A stretch of 64,000 bases of DNA from Lunularia cruciata (Eukaryota > Streptophyta > Marchantiopsida > Lunulariales > Lunulariaceae): the NCBI GenBank assembly GCA_948567375.1, contig OX419760.1:34658001-34722000 (forward strand), given 5' to 3'. Below, one piece after another: positions 46,018 to 56,898 of the stretch (positions within the stretch are counted from its first letter, which is position 1; each line of letters begins with the position of its first letter). The translations under genes and the position numbers were made by a program. The notes below the pieces were generated by a model, which was not told the origin of the DNA, made no database searches, and saw nothing but the letters and a program-made list of their open reading frames with translations.

Positions 46018-47140
46018 AGAAAAAAATTGAGAGAAAAGGGAAAGATAGTGAGGAGCTAAGATAGGGAAACTTCCGGTTTTCTTTGGCAAAGATGGAGAAG
46101 ATGTGGAGGCCTTTGTGAAAGACTTCAAGAGAGCTTTCATAGGAAAAAAAAGATAAGGAATAATGAGTGTGCCTCATTATTACCAGATATCTTTGAGGAT
46201 GCATCACTTACATGGTATGAATCAAAATACCAAAAGAGAAAGAGGAGAGATAGGCAAGAAGAGCCTTGGGTGAATTTGACTTCAAAACTCATTGAGAACT
46301 TTCTTCTACATGAGTTATGAAAGATTGATGAGTGAGGTTACCTTTCTCAAACAAGGAGATGTAGAGGAAGTGAGAGTCTATGTAGAAAGAGTGGAGAAGT
46401 TGGAGTCCAAATTTTGCATAATGTTGAAGAAAGGTGAGGATGATGTGGAGACTACTATGATTGACATAGAGGCCATGCTCACCAAGAATTTTGTGGGAGG
46501 GTTGAGATCACAAATTAGAAGTAAGGTGAGAAATGAAAAACCTTCTTCCAAGGTTGAAGCTATTGCAATTTGTAGATTGCAATTTGTATGGAGGAAAGTT
46601 TGGAAGGAGATGAGAGTGATTTGGTGGTGAAGGAGGTTGTGCATCCTCCTCAAGGTTACAAGTGGAACTTCTAATACTTTGGTGACAAGGGTTGCACCAC
46701 AAGTAGTAGTTGCTCTAGTTCTTGCACCTCTACCAAAATATCCACTACAAACCATCACATGACAACTTACAGATCTCAAGATCAATGTGGTGTTACTATG
46801 GGAGAAGAGAGAGGTGGATCAGAATGTAGGGAGAAGGTCTGGGAGTTATGGAAACTATCCATATAGAGGAGGCCAACCAGCCAACAATTTCAATGATGGA
46901 AATTGTTTTGGTTGTGGCGGAAGAGGCCACATCCAAAGGAATTACTCAAATTCCACTTACCATGGAGGAAGAGGATATGAGGGAGCCAATAGAGGGAAAG
47001 AGGGAGGTAGTGACACCCAAGTGGCTCCTAATCCAAACAAAGGTAAGGAGATAGCACCCATGGATATGGTTGAGAGCAAGTATGAGAAGAGAGAAACTCC
47101 AAGGGTCTTAATTTGGAGCTTTTAGCACAAGTGAAGAAAA
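46018..47140 (+). pseudogene. gag of T3
   Basis: GKLPVFFGKDGEDVEAFVKD near 46065-46125, then in other frames LPDIFEDASLTWYESKYQ, as in the Retrotrans_gag domain. 46292-46630 is open (VYVERVEKLESKF). The zinc knuckle at 46904-46945 reads CFGCGGRGHIQRNY, with the last Cys changed to Tyr, followed by Gly/Arg-rich sequence. A Lys/Ser-rich linker with TPRKKLRIEDFL (47113-47445) leads to protease. Confidence 0.75.
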
Positions 47141-47454
47141 TAGCTCATTTTGCAGAGGATGTACGCTCTTCTCAAGGATTTACTCCTAGCAAGGATACTC
47201 TTATGTCTACTAGGAGCACTCGCACCTCAACACCATCATCAACAAAGACTCCAAGAAAGAAGTTGAGGATAGAGGACTTCTTGATCTCCAAGCAACAATG
47301 GAACTACAATGTGTTGGAGGATGTTGGTAGTCACAACGCTAACATCATAATGGCTCAATTGATTGCTTTGAACCCTACCTTGAGAAAGGAGCTTAGAGAT
47401 GGTTTGAGTTCTACAAGGAGCAAGAGGAAAAGGCAAAAGCTCTAATATTATGGG

Positions 47455-47925
47455 GTGGTGGATGCAAAACCAACACCATGGGAGGCTTGTGAATATGCCT
47501 TCAAGATTGATGTGAGAGTGAATGGTCACAACATCAAGGATGCATTGGTTGATAGAGGATCAATAGTGAATGCCATGTCAAAAAGGTTGATGAAGAAGTT
47601 GGGTATGATACTCTCTAGACCTTCAACATTTATGGTGAACATGGTAAACAAGCAACAAGTTTGATCAATAGGGGTGATGGATAAGGGGGTAGTTTTAGTT
47701 ATGGGATTTCAAAATCTCATGACTTTCCAAGTCTTGAAGGATTCAAGTTATAACTTACTTCTTGGGAGGCCATGGTTGTTAGCAGCACGCACAACTGATC
47801 AATGGCACAGAGGGTATTTGAGGATTGAGTCATCAAACTATAGAGTCACACTTCTTGTCACAAGCACCATTAACTCTTCACATTCAAATCCACCATCTTT
47901 TGATTATTGGGAATCAGATTCTTAA
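47455..47925 (+). pseudogene. Protease of T3
   Basis: ALVDRGSIVNAMSKRLMKKL at 47545-47605 is the active-site loop, with D-R-G in place of D-S/T-G. YNLLLGRPWLLA (47750 region) is the conserved C-terminal motif. One stop separates 47455-47664 from 47674-47925. Followed by a tandem duplication and a solo LTR. Confidence 0.8.
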
Positions 47926-48048
47926 GAAGGAGCTTAAGGTGTGGATACAAGCATGCAAGAGTGTAATACCAAGAGCTATGAATCAGATTCTTAAGAAGGA
48001 GCTTAAGGTGTGGATACAAGCATGGAAGAGTGTAATACCAAGAGCTAG
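47911..48048 (+). repeat. 69-bp direct tandem duplication across an LTR boundary
   Basis: Two near-identical 69-bp units (47911-47979 and 47980-48048). Each contains T3 coding sequence, the AAGAG target site and the first 18 bp of the G1 LTR (TGTAATACCAAGAGCTA). The duplication therefore happened after the LTR inserted. Confidence 0.88.
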
Positions 48049-48818
48049 CCATATGATCTCAATGTGAAATTTGGTTTGGTAACATATGGAATGATGTTAT
48101 ACATGATGGACAAAATAGATCAGATACAAGTATCACCAAAAGAGTACTTCTACTAATAGGGCATAAACCAAAATAAACTTGAAAACCCTAGAACCAAGAG
48201 CTAGACATATGATTTAAAGTGAGAATTGGTCCGGTAACATATGGAAGGATGTTACACATGATGGACTAAATAGATCAGAAAGAGGTATCACCAAAAAGGA
48301 ACTTCTATTAATAGAGTAGGAACCAAAATATGCCTAAAATCTTTGAAGGCAATTTTCAAGAAAAAATTCTTATGCAAATGAGATGCAATTTTGAAGGTCC
48401 AATTTTGGTTTCCAAAATTAGGCCTTAAAAAATATGTAGATTCTCCTCCCACACAAAACAAAGGAAAGGTTGGCCTTCCCTCCTTTTTGGTTTATCTCAT
48501 TGAGAACTTTCCAATGGTACCTCACCCACGTGATTTTGATATCCATATAGGAAGATTCCCTAAAAGATTCCCTTTGGTCAAAGCTTGTTTGACCAACTAG
48601 GTATGATCACGACTGACATGTCACCCATCCAAGAAAGTAATCCAAGGGTGGAGCTTGTTGACATGTCATCTATCTATGTGCCTAATCCTATGGTGGAGCT
48701 TCCTTGGAGGAGATCCTCTTTGTCTTTATAATAAAGAGAAGATGCTCCTTTGGGGCATCGTATGATTGAGTGTGAAATTTGTGTTTTTTCTCTCTTCTCT
48801 TGTCCTCAGAGTATTACA
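48031..48818 (+). mobile_element. Solo LTR, G1 family, in T3 (788 bp)
   Basis: TGTAATACCAAGAGC to CAGAGTATTACA with a perfect target-site duplication AAGAG (48026-48030 and 48819-48823). Slightly longer than other G1 LTRs because of an extra AT/G-rich stretch near 48355-48420. TATA-type CTTTATAATAAA near 48724. Confidence 0.92.
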
Positions 48819-49040
48819 AAGAGGATACCTCCACGGAGAAGGACAAATCTGAATCTGATTCAGATTTGTATCTTTTGTGTGCTATGGATTTGCACCTAAG
48901 CTAGAGGTTTTGAAGGACCTAGATAAATCACCATTGACACTTGAGGAAATAGAGAGAAGGTTATCCACTCTCTATAGTATGGTCTAAATGTTACCAAGGA
49001 AGAGAAGGTAAGATTTGAGGAGATTTCACAAGTTCATCTT

Positions 49041-49600
49041 GTGTTTGCTTTCAGTTACAAGGATCTAAAGGAAGTCACCTTGGAGGAGCACAAGATAGAG
49101 GTGGAGTCACATGCAAGATCAGTATGCCAAAATCAATGTCGTATTAGCCCACCAATAGCTTTGGTTGTGAAGGAGGAGATTGATAAGCTCAAGGAGGTTG
49201 GATTTATCTTTGAGGTGGAGAATTCAGAATGGGTGTCTGTAATTGTGATTGTGAAGAAAAAGAATGGAAGCTTTGAGTATCTGTGGATTACAAGAAGCTC
49301 AATTTTGTTACCAAGAAGGACTACTACCCATTACTATTCATTGATGAGATCTTAGAGGAGGTTGCAAGTCATGAGAGGTATAGTTTTGGAGATGGTTATA
49401 ATGGATATAACCAAATCAAGATTGCACTAGAGCATCAACAACTCACCACATATACCACACCTTGGAGAACTTATGCTTTCAAGGTCATGTCTTTTGGGCT
49501 TTGCAATGCTCTAGCCACATTCCAACGGTTCATGAACAAGGTATTTAAACCTTTCATTGGGAGATTTGTGAGAGACTTCATTGATGACTTTTGTGTGTAG
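49041..49600 (+). pseudogene. RT of T3
   Basis: WVSVIVIVKKKNGS, then in an overlapping frame DYKKLNFVTKKDYYPL, SFGDGYNGYNQIKIA, TYAFKVMSFGLCNALATFQRF and the catalytic loop FIDD at 49577-49588, followed by FCV and a stop. A frameshift near 49280-49300 splits the domain. Motif forms match element 2 (SFLDGFSGYNQ, FIDDFCV), supporting a Tat/Athila-like placement. Confidence 0.85.
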
Positions 49601-50497
49601 GGGAACAAGGAGGAGTACTTTGAGTACCTAATCAAGGTCTTGCAATGCTTGGATGAAGCAAATGCATCACTCAACCTAGAGAAGTGCATTTTTGGATGTG
49701 AATAAGGTCTACTTTTGGGGCACATCATCTCCAAGGGTGGAATAGCAGTTGATCTTGAGAAGGTGAGGAAAATCTCAAACCTTCCATTCCCTTCAAGCTT
49801 GACAAAGTTATGCCAATTCTTGGGGATGGTTGGGTATTATAGGAGGTTCATCTTCTCATTTTCCAACAAGGTTTATGCATTGACCATCTATATGAAGAAG
49901 GGTGTAGATTACATGGTGATTTTGGAAGACAAGGAGGCTCTCAAAGCTTTTGAAGAGCTCAAGCAATCTCTTGTTATAGCTCCAATTCTTGCTAAACCTG
50001 ATTGGAGTAAGCCTTTCATCCTCTAAACTGATGCTTCTAATGTAGCTATAGGATGCACTCTTAATCAATTAAAACAAGATGGGCATGATCATCCAATAGC
50101 ATATGCTAGTAGGTAGATGGTTTTAGCAGAAAAGAACTATTGTCTCACGGAGAGAGAAGGATTGGCAGTGATCTTTAGTCTCAAGAAGTTTAGACACTTC
50201 TTGATTGGAGGGAAAAACACCATTGTCATAGATCATAAGGCTTTGAAGTAGATCTTCAACAAACCTAATGTGGAAGGGAAGCTAGCAAGGTGGATGATAC
50301 TCTTGTCCGAGTATGACTACACCATTGAGGATAGGCTAGGAAAGAAACATGCAAATACTGATTTGTTATCTAAGACCTATGATCATGATAGAGATGAGCT
50401 AGTGGATGACTCCTTCTCGGATGAGGAGCTTATGAAAATCTTAGTCACTCAAGAGGTTCCAATGGAGTACAAAGAGATGGTGGAGTTTGTAACATGA
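49601..50497 (+). pseudogene. Connection and RNase H of T3
   Basis: MGHIISKGGIAVDLEKVRKI and FLGMVGYYRRFI (49715-50026), then after a stop TDASNVAIGCTL (Asp 1), KNYCLTEREGLAVI (Glu), IVIDHKALK (Asp 2) and HANTDLLSKTY near the end. All four catalytic landmarks are visible, with stops near 50025, 50115 and 50250. Confidence 0.82.
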
Positions 50498-50515
50498 GGT
50501 AATTATCCAAAAGGG

Positions 50516-51720
50516 ATGCATTCTAGGGAGAGGAAGGCCCTTGCAGCAAGATCTAGACCTTACACAATGGTGGAGGATATTCATTTTCACCAAGGAGTAG
50601 ATGGTCTTCTTCAAAGAGCAGTGGGTAAGGAAGAGTCTATCTTACCCATAAAGGAGTTTCATGAAGGTTTAGTGTGGAGGACACTTTGCAAGAAAGGTGA
50701 CTACTTCAAGAATTCTAGATGCAAGTTACCATTAGAGAGGGATTTTCAAGGATTATCTTGAGTATTGCAAAACTTGTCATGTTTGTCAAGCTTTTGCTAG
50801 AAAGTCTACCTCCACTCCACCTCTTAGATCAATTCCATTGCTAGGACCTTTTGAGAAGTGGGGACTTTGTAGGTCTTCTCAATAGAACCATAAGGAACAA
50901 TTGATATATTGTGGTAGTTACTGATTATCTTACCAAGTGAGATCATTGAGGGATAAAAATGAAGATCATTGAGGGACAAAAATGAAGATGAAGTTGGAAG
51001 ATTTCTTTTTGAAAACATTATCACTAGGTTTGGGTGCCCGTTGGAGTTGGTTTTTGATATAGGAGGAGAGTTTATGAAGCATCACTACAACCATGGTATG
51101 ACATTTCTCTATCACACATAGAGTAACTACATCCTATAAGCCAAATTCCAAAGGCTTGTCAATGAGAACCAATCAGACCTTGTGCATGATGTTGGCCAAA
51201 GATGCAGAAATAGAGGGGGTTAAATATCATTGGGATAAGAGGATTCATGCAGTTTTATGGGAGTATAAGACAACCATAAAGATTTCCATTGGATATTCTC
51301 TATTTCATTTGGTATATGGTATTGAGTCTACCTTACCTATTCACTTTGGTCTCCCTACCTTCCAAATCATTCATAGGAGATTGAAGAAAGCACAAGGAGG
51401 TGATGCAAAGAAGTCAAGGAAGGATCAACTTATGGAATTGGAGGAAGCAAGAGAAGTTGCTATGGTTTGAGTGGAGCAAGCTCAAAGGAAAAAAAAAGGA
51501 GAACTATGACAAAAAGCAAGGCAATAGGAAGGTGGAGTCTTTCAAAGAAGTTGATTGGGTAATGTTGTTTGATTCTATTTTTTTCAAGAGAGTGCAAAAG
51601 AAGTTTTTACCTAAGAACCTTAGACCTTCCATTGTGGAGAAGTTGTGGGGCAATTACACCTATGATCTCAAGGAGTTGGGAGGAAGACACTTTGATAGAA
51701 GGCATCATAGAAGGTAGAGA
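50516..51720 (+). pseudogene. Integrase of T3
   Basis: EYCKTCHVCQAFARKS is the CC half of the zinc module; GPFEKWGLC stands where FEKWGLDF carries Asp 1. SYKPNSKGLSMRTNQTL (51130-51180) is the Asp2-to-Glu region, with the Glu lost. 51156-51470 and 51400-51717 give the C-terminal part, ending KLWGNYTYDLKELGG. No chromodomain. Badly decayed between 50870 and 51130, with a short local duplication (ATTGAGGGA near 50945-50980). Confidence 0.72.
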
Positions 51721-51753
51721 GACCTTCACTTTTAGGAAAAAATGAAAACTTAG

Positions 51754-51765
51754 TTTGGAGGTAAA
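51754..51765 (+). other. Polypurine tract of T3
   Basis: TTTGGAGGTAAA directly before the LTR. Confidence 0.6.
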
Positions 51766-52283
51766 TGTAACACCCATCTATACACATATGTGCTATTGTG
51801 ATAGTTAGTTTGATATGATAAATCTTTGAGAGATATTATTTATATAGAGATAAGTACAGTTCTACATTAGTCATGATTAGCTAAAGTGAGTCATAGATAA
51901 AATAAAGGTGGCCTTACTTTAGAGAAGGTGGAAAAGATGAGCACCACTATTTTGGACTCTATTGTATTGACTTGGTGTTATTCCTAAATGTTTGGCTTTG
52001 AGGAAAGAGTTGAGAATAGAAAAGTGGATTCTTCTTTAGTCCAAAGATAACCCATGTGAAGGAATCCTTGACTTAGTGGTTGGGTCAAGATAAGACCATA
52101 TGCTTAGGAAAATATTCCATGAGCATGGATATTCTTTTAGCTTTTTGACTTTATTTTACTTTTAGCTTAGTAACTCAAGTTACTCTAGTAATTAGTAACT
52201 TTGGTGCATAACTATTTCACAAGTAGTTTGGGTTTAACTATTTCACTTTGGTTCATCCTGAGGGAGAGACATGGTAGCTCACA
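51766..52283 (+). repeat. 3' LTR of T3 (518 bp)
   Basis: TGTAACACCCATC to TAGCTCACA. Compared with the 5' LTR it lacks an internal stretch of about 150 bp after CACAAGTA, including the TATATAAA element. Confidence 0.78.
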
Positions 52284-52288
52284 AAATA

Positions 52289-52696
52289 TGTAACTTTATG
52301 TAGTTAGTAGATGAGATAGTAGAGGCTTACAAGTTAGCAAGTAGGTCTAATTAGCCAAGTAGTCTAAATTCAAATTAGCCAAGCAATCTTGAGTCAAATT
52401 AGCCAAGTAATCAAACTTCTTGGTACCTTCTAAGGATAGAGTAACATGCACACCAAGTAGGTGGTTCATAGGAGGAAGCTTCTTTGGAAGCTTCCCATCT
52501 GACTTAGCTTACATTCCAAGAAGGAAGCTTCTAGTAAGATGCTTCTTTGGGATCTTTGAAAGAGCCTTGTATATTTCCTATAAACACCAAAGTCCAAGCT
52601 CATGCCATGCATTTGAAGTTTCACTCATTTGAGAGTCCCAATGTGATCTTCTACTTTGGTCTTCCATTCTCATATTTCTCTCCTTGGTCTTTTATA
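52289..52696 (+). repeat. 3' LTR of element 0 (C0 family)
   Basis: TGTAACTTTATGTAG to CCTTGGTCTTTTATAT; homologous to 11897-12289. Separated from its own polypurine tract by T3. Confidence 0.7.
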
Positions 52697-53132
52697 TGTA
52701 TCCATGGTAATATCAGTATTTTCATGCACCAAGGTGTTTTTGGCCAAAGTTCTTCTATGCTAGTGATTTTCTAGGGCAATTGTATCATTTTGGAATTATA
52801 CATTCACTAATATTAGCATTATATTCATGATTGCTAAGAAATCATGATCACCAAGATCACAATCACAAGAATAACAAGCTATGAGGATTGTTGTCCTTGT
52901 GTTCCATGGTGTTTTTCTTGTATTATCTTCTTGTCCTCTTGCATGGTTTCTTTCTAGATCAATGATAAATGGCATAATCCCCTATTCTTCACTTAATGGC
53001 TTTCTTGAACTCTCATTACTTTATGAAAATTGGAAAAAAGAAAGAAAAATGCATTAATAGAATGAAAGTGGTAGCTATAGGCCTACTTTGTAATGAGCTT
53101 AAAAAGATCAAGGAAAAGCTTGAGACCAAGGA
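52697..53132. other. Unrecognised flank with a short coding-like stretch
   Basis: AT-rich. A Lys/Glu-rich frame at its end (LCNELKKIKEKLETK) continues across the solo LTR into 56899 (EYHSQEEDWIV) when one AAGGA is removed, so a coding or formerly coding sequence was interrupted. Family unknown. Confidence 0.45.
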
Positions 53133-53516
53133 TGTGGTGCCCACATTTTTTGTTTTTTTTAAATAAAGAAGAAGAAGTGTATAGAGAAGTCGAATTGTGC
53201 CTGTATGGCCAAAGAAGGCAAGGAAAAGAGTCTTTGGGATGAAACCCAAAGTAAAGTGACTTCAGGTCATAAGGCAAAGTACTTGGAAATGCCTTGTCAA
53301 CATACAACCCAAAGTAAATTGTCTTTGTATCGGGGGGACCTCAACCCGAGGCAAAGACAATCTAACAACCTTTCGTCGGGGTGAGAAATTCAAGAAGGGA
53401 CCATTCAAAAAAACTGGCGGCCCATACGTGCAAAGGTTGATTGACAGTGATAGGTGCATGCAAGAGGTGTGATTTCTTGATAGAAACTCAAAGTGAAGAA
53501 AGACAAAGAAGCGCAA

Positions 53517-53528
53517 CTCTATAAAAAT
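53517..53528 (+). promoter_or_regulatory. TATA box of X LTR copy d
   Basis: CTCTATAAAAAT, 19-30 nt before the ATG at 53547. With a usual 25-35 nt spacing, transcription would start at or just after this ATG, so the downstream in-frame MGGGKKNS start (about 53685) may be the one translated. Confidence 0.65.
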
Positions 53529-53546
53529 CAAACTAGCAACAAAAAA

Positions 53547-56124
53547 ATGTCGAGTAATTTTCCTTTGTCATTGAGAAGTTGTCTTGCAGATGATTGTGGG
53601 AAGGGAAATAGAGTTGGAATCGCATTAGTGCGTAAGGGGGAAGTCGCGAGAGTGAAATCAAGATATAGTGAGAAGGCAAAAGAGATGGGAGGAGGAAAGA
53701 AGAACTCTGAATTCGCAATGAGAAATCATGCGATTTGGAGATTAGATGTAATAGCTAGGATCAAAGTCTTGAGCCAACTTTGGATCACTTTCTTGGCATG
53801 GAATTGGAATGTGAGCTTTCCAAGCTTCATGACAGAAATCATCAAGAGCAAGTGTCTTGATGGACTCGAGGAAGAAAGGAAGAGAGGAAATCCGACTTGC
53901 TGGACAGAGTTGGATTGAAGACTCGTACTCGAGAAGGAAGCAGGCTCGGAGCAGGGGGCCACGTTCTTGGGAAAGGGAAAGATAGCTCAAGAAACCCAAG
54001 AGGTGAGAGATGCCTTCTCGTCAAAGCGGACAAAGAATGGGTACAAAGTTGAGAGCTACAAAGACCCTGTGAAGAGAGGAATTGTGAGTGCACTAATGGC
54101 CATCCTGAAGCCGGAGAGAACCACTTATGTGACGAAACACCAAGCGGTGTTCTTTTACAAGCTATTCACAGGAGAACCGATCAATTGGGCGAGGTGTTTC
54201 CATGGGAGAATGAGGCAAATGGTGTGGAATTTGCGAGATAAGTCACCTCCACACTACATCATGCCGTTTGCAGCGCATTTCTACCTCGGGCTAAATTTGC
54301 TGAACTCGGCAGAGCGGACTTGGATGGTGTCGCACTTCCATCCTGACTTGCAAAAGGAGGTAGATGTCGAGGAGCAGCAATACATCTTGCAGATCAGGAG
54401 CACCAACGACTACTACACAAAGACAGGGAAGAACCTAGAGGTCGCAGTGAGTACCCCAAATACAAAGAAGAGGAGTCGGCAGGGCAAAGCCAAAGACACG
54501 AAGAAACCTCGGAAGACACGGAGAGGCAACCCGAGGCGAGGTATGGAGGTGATCGAGTTGGAGGATGAAGACTTGGAAGGTGATGCCGAGCTGAAGACTG
54601 AAGACTCAAAACACGAGGAGGAGCCTGAGCTAACACTGCAGAGTGGAGATATGAGTAGCAATAGTGATGAAGAAGGAGAAATGACATTGGTGCCGGTGGC
54701 TGAAGAAGATGAAGAAGAAGAAGTGCATGCAGCAATTGAAGCCGAGGACAACACACAGTTGGAAGACAAAGTAACTATGCCCGAAGAGAAGAAGATTGTA
54801 GTGCAAAGAGGAGTTTGCTTGAGACATAAGGCGTAGTGTGAAGTGGGGCCAAGTAAAGCAACAGAAGACGTGAGTGAAAGCTCGGGAAGCGAGGTGTCAA
54901 TTCCGATACAAAGACTGCAGAGAAGAAAGCAAGTATCGGATGAACACAAAGTACGAGAGAAGTGGCCATGCAAGAAGAAGTAACCCCGAGCAATGGAGTG
55001 GAGTACTTGCGGGAGATCATGTGCCCATTGCTGGTGAAGTTGGAGCACAAGAAGAAGGAAATGCAATTGAAATGTCCGGAGGTGAAGACTGTATTGCAGG
55101 TATTGACCAGATTAGAAGAAGAGAACTCGGAGTTGAAGAAGAGTATAACCTGAGGTGAGGAGGAAAGAGAGGTGTTGCAAGTGGAGGCAGTGGTGAGAAG
55201 TCAGGTAATTGAAGACCTGAAGAGAGAAGTAAATTATTGAGAGGATCTTGTGAAGAAGAGTGACATCATAAGGGAGAGACAAGTAGCTGAGTATGAGATC
55301 TTGAAGCAACAGTTTGCTGATTCAAGAGTAGAGGTAATCCATGCTATGGCAAGAGTAGCTACAAAGGATTAGGAGCTTGATAGGGTGATGGAGAGTGTAG
55401 AGGAGAAAAGCAACTTTGGCAACGTGAGTTGGCGGCACAATATAGAGAAGAAGACCGATTACGAGAATAACTTCATAATCAGGAGGAGAGAGTTGTTCAG
55501 AAGGAGAAAGAGAAGGAGTCAATGAAAGCCGAGTTTAAAGCGGAGTTGGCAATGTACCGAGAGGATTGGCTCGCAGATTGGGAACGTGAGAGAAAGACAA
55601 GATTGGAGCCATTGAAGGAGATAGTCCTCCAAATGAATGCAATGTTAAGTACAAAGGCAAGCATTTGGATTGAAGAGACAAGGTTGCACGAGTTGAAGTT
55701 GTTGGTGCAGGAGACAAGGTGAAGATAGGTGAAGGATAGAGATATGAATGCGTTGTTAATTAGTCTCAAAACTTGTGTAGACAGAAAGATCTTAGAGGTA
55801 GAGGATAACATTTCAATTAGATTAGACTTAGTGAAAATAGAGATAGAAAAGCTTTGGAAAGATGTTAGAGCAAAACCCAAAGTAGATAACATAGGAGTAC
55901 AAATGTCTTTGGAGTTACCATTGGAGACATTGGAGAAGAGTGGGTCGAGTAATGAAGAGTTAGATAGATTACCCACTAGTGCAATTTCAGATCAGGAAAG
56001 AGAATTATTGGATCTGGTAGAAGAAGAAGAAGATACAAGACCCAAGGAAAGAGTAGTAGGAAGTAAAGTTACTTCGGGTTTTGGTTTGAAAGCCGATGAT
56101 GAAGTAGACATCAGATTTGATTAG
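53547..56124 (+). pseudogene. X LTR-resident ORF, copy d (coiled-coil protein)
   Basis: About 859 codons from MSSNFPLSLRS to TAG at 56124; the frame is also open upstream to 53493. First part open to 53918 (TGA), then 53967-54836 in the same frame (290 codons), then frame changes before 54962 and 55522. Approximate residue map: basic N-terminal domain 45-255 (RLWITFLAWNWN-like, GYKVESYKDP, FAAHFYLGLNLL); Lys/Arg-rich 290-330; acidic 335-440; coiled coil 480-770; tail DRLPTSAISDQERELLDLVE near 810. The most open copy of the N-terminal half. No catalytic motif, signal peptide or membrane segment was seen. A structural or nucleic-acid-associated role is only a guess. Confidence 0.78.
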
Positions 56125-56898
56125 TAACAGATTTGAGATTTGAAGAGGTAGATATGAAGAGGTGCATTGTCATTTTGGATCTACATGTTAGAAGAGTTGT
56201 TAAGAAATGGTATAGTTGTTAGAACTATCGATTTGTTCACTACTTAAGAGTGGCATTTGCAGTATTATGTTGTTCAATGCTCATAATTTTTGAGAATAGA
56301 TAAAGTGAAGTGATGTGAAGCAGTGCTCTTTGCTTGAGCTTGATTTCAAGTATCAACTTTGTGTTTGTAATTGTGAGTGTTTGGAGAAATTGAAGTGCAA
56401 GTCAGTGTGCTTGTTGGATGTTGGATTCCACAGCCTTGATCTTCATTTTGTGTGTTTGATCTTGAGTGAAGTGCAATCAAAGCAATGTCTTGACAGATCT
56501 GAGAGGAATTGTAGTGTTGGTAGTATTTTGCATTTGTGAGTGCAATGCGAAGTTGATGTGAAGCAATTTCAATCAAGGAAGTTGTGCCTTCAGTGGAGGG
56601 GTAGAACAAAATTCTGAGGCAAAGTCATTTTAGGAGAGCTTGAATCATCACAATCAAGATTGTTTGGAAAGAATTGAAGGTGTTGTGATTAAGGAGTGTA
56701 AATTTGTGACAAGAATGTGAATCAATGCTTGTTCCTCTCTTCTAGGTGTGGTTTCTACCTAAGAGATTAAAGACGCAACCAAGAAGAACTACATGTTACT
56801 GTTTGACTTTGTATTTGACCAATTCCGACTCGTATCTCTGCGGGAACAAACTTTACTTACTTGATTACCGCAAAAGTGATATTTGCCGGGTTGTCACA

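Larger units (their letters stand above)
43855..52283 (+). mobile_element. T3 element (Tat/Athila-like) inserted at the C0 3' LTR
   Basis: Plus-strand Ty3/gypsy element with paired LTRs (43855-44531 and 51766-52283), a 1.5 kb leader, gag, protease, RT (GDGYNGYNQ, FIDD), RNase H and integrase without chromodomain. It lies between the polypurine tract and 3' LTR of element 0. No clear target-site duplication (GGAAC left, AAATA right). About 7.6 kb without the solo G1 LTR inside it. Multiple stops. Confidence 0.82.
11897..52696 (+). mobile_element. C0 chromovirus (element 0), host of the nested cluster
   Basis: Old plus-strand Ty3/gypsy chromovirus whose pieces can be joined by removing four later insertions: 14880-18595, 19209-19945, 20232-42693 and 43855-52283. 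The remaining parts run LTR, PBS, gag, protease, RT, RNase H, integrase, chromodomain, polypurine tract and LTR, totalling about 5.4 kb, a usual chromovirus size. Three of the four insertions have perfect 5-bp target-site duplications, and reading frames resume across them (for example EQFIH joined to YYAHVATTLTNLL). Heavily decayed. I found no clear target-site duplication for the whole element. Confidence 0.8.
53133..56898 (+). mobile_element. Solo X-family giant LTR (3766 bp)
   Basis: TGTGGTGCCCACATTTTTTG to GGGTTGTCACA with a perfect target-site duplication AAGGA (53128-53132 and 56899-56903). No PBS or pol. Contains a full-length LTR ORF with the TATA box before it. Confidence 0.92.

Noticed and set aside
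54413-55066. 217-codon minus-strand ORF, and similar long antisense frames at 28193-28690 and 29198-29641
   Set aside because: Antisense shadows of the Glu/Lys-rich coiled-coil coding of the X LTR ORF; GAG/AAG-rich codons leave the other strand open as Ser/Leu/Phe.
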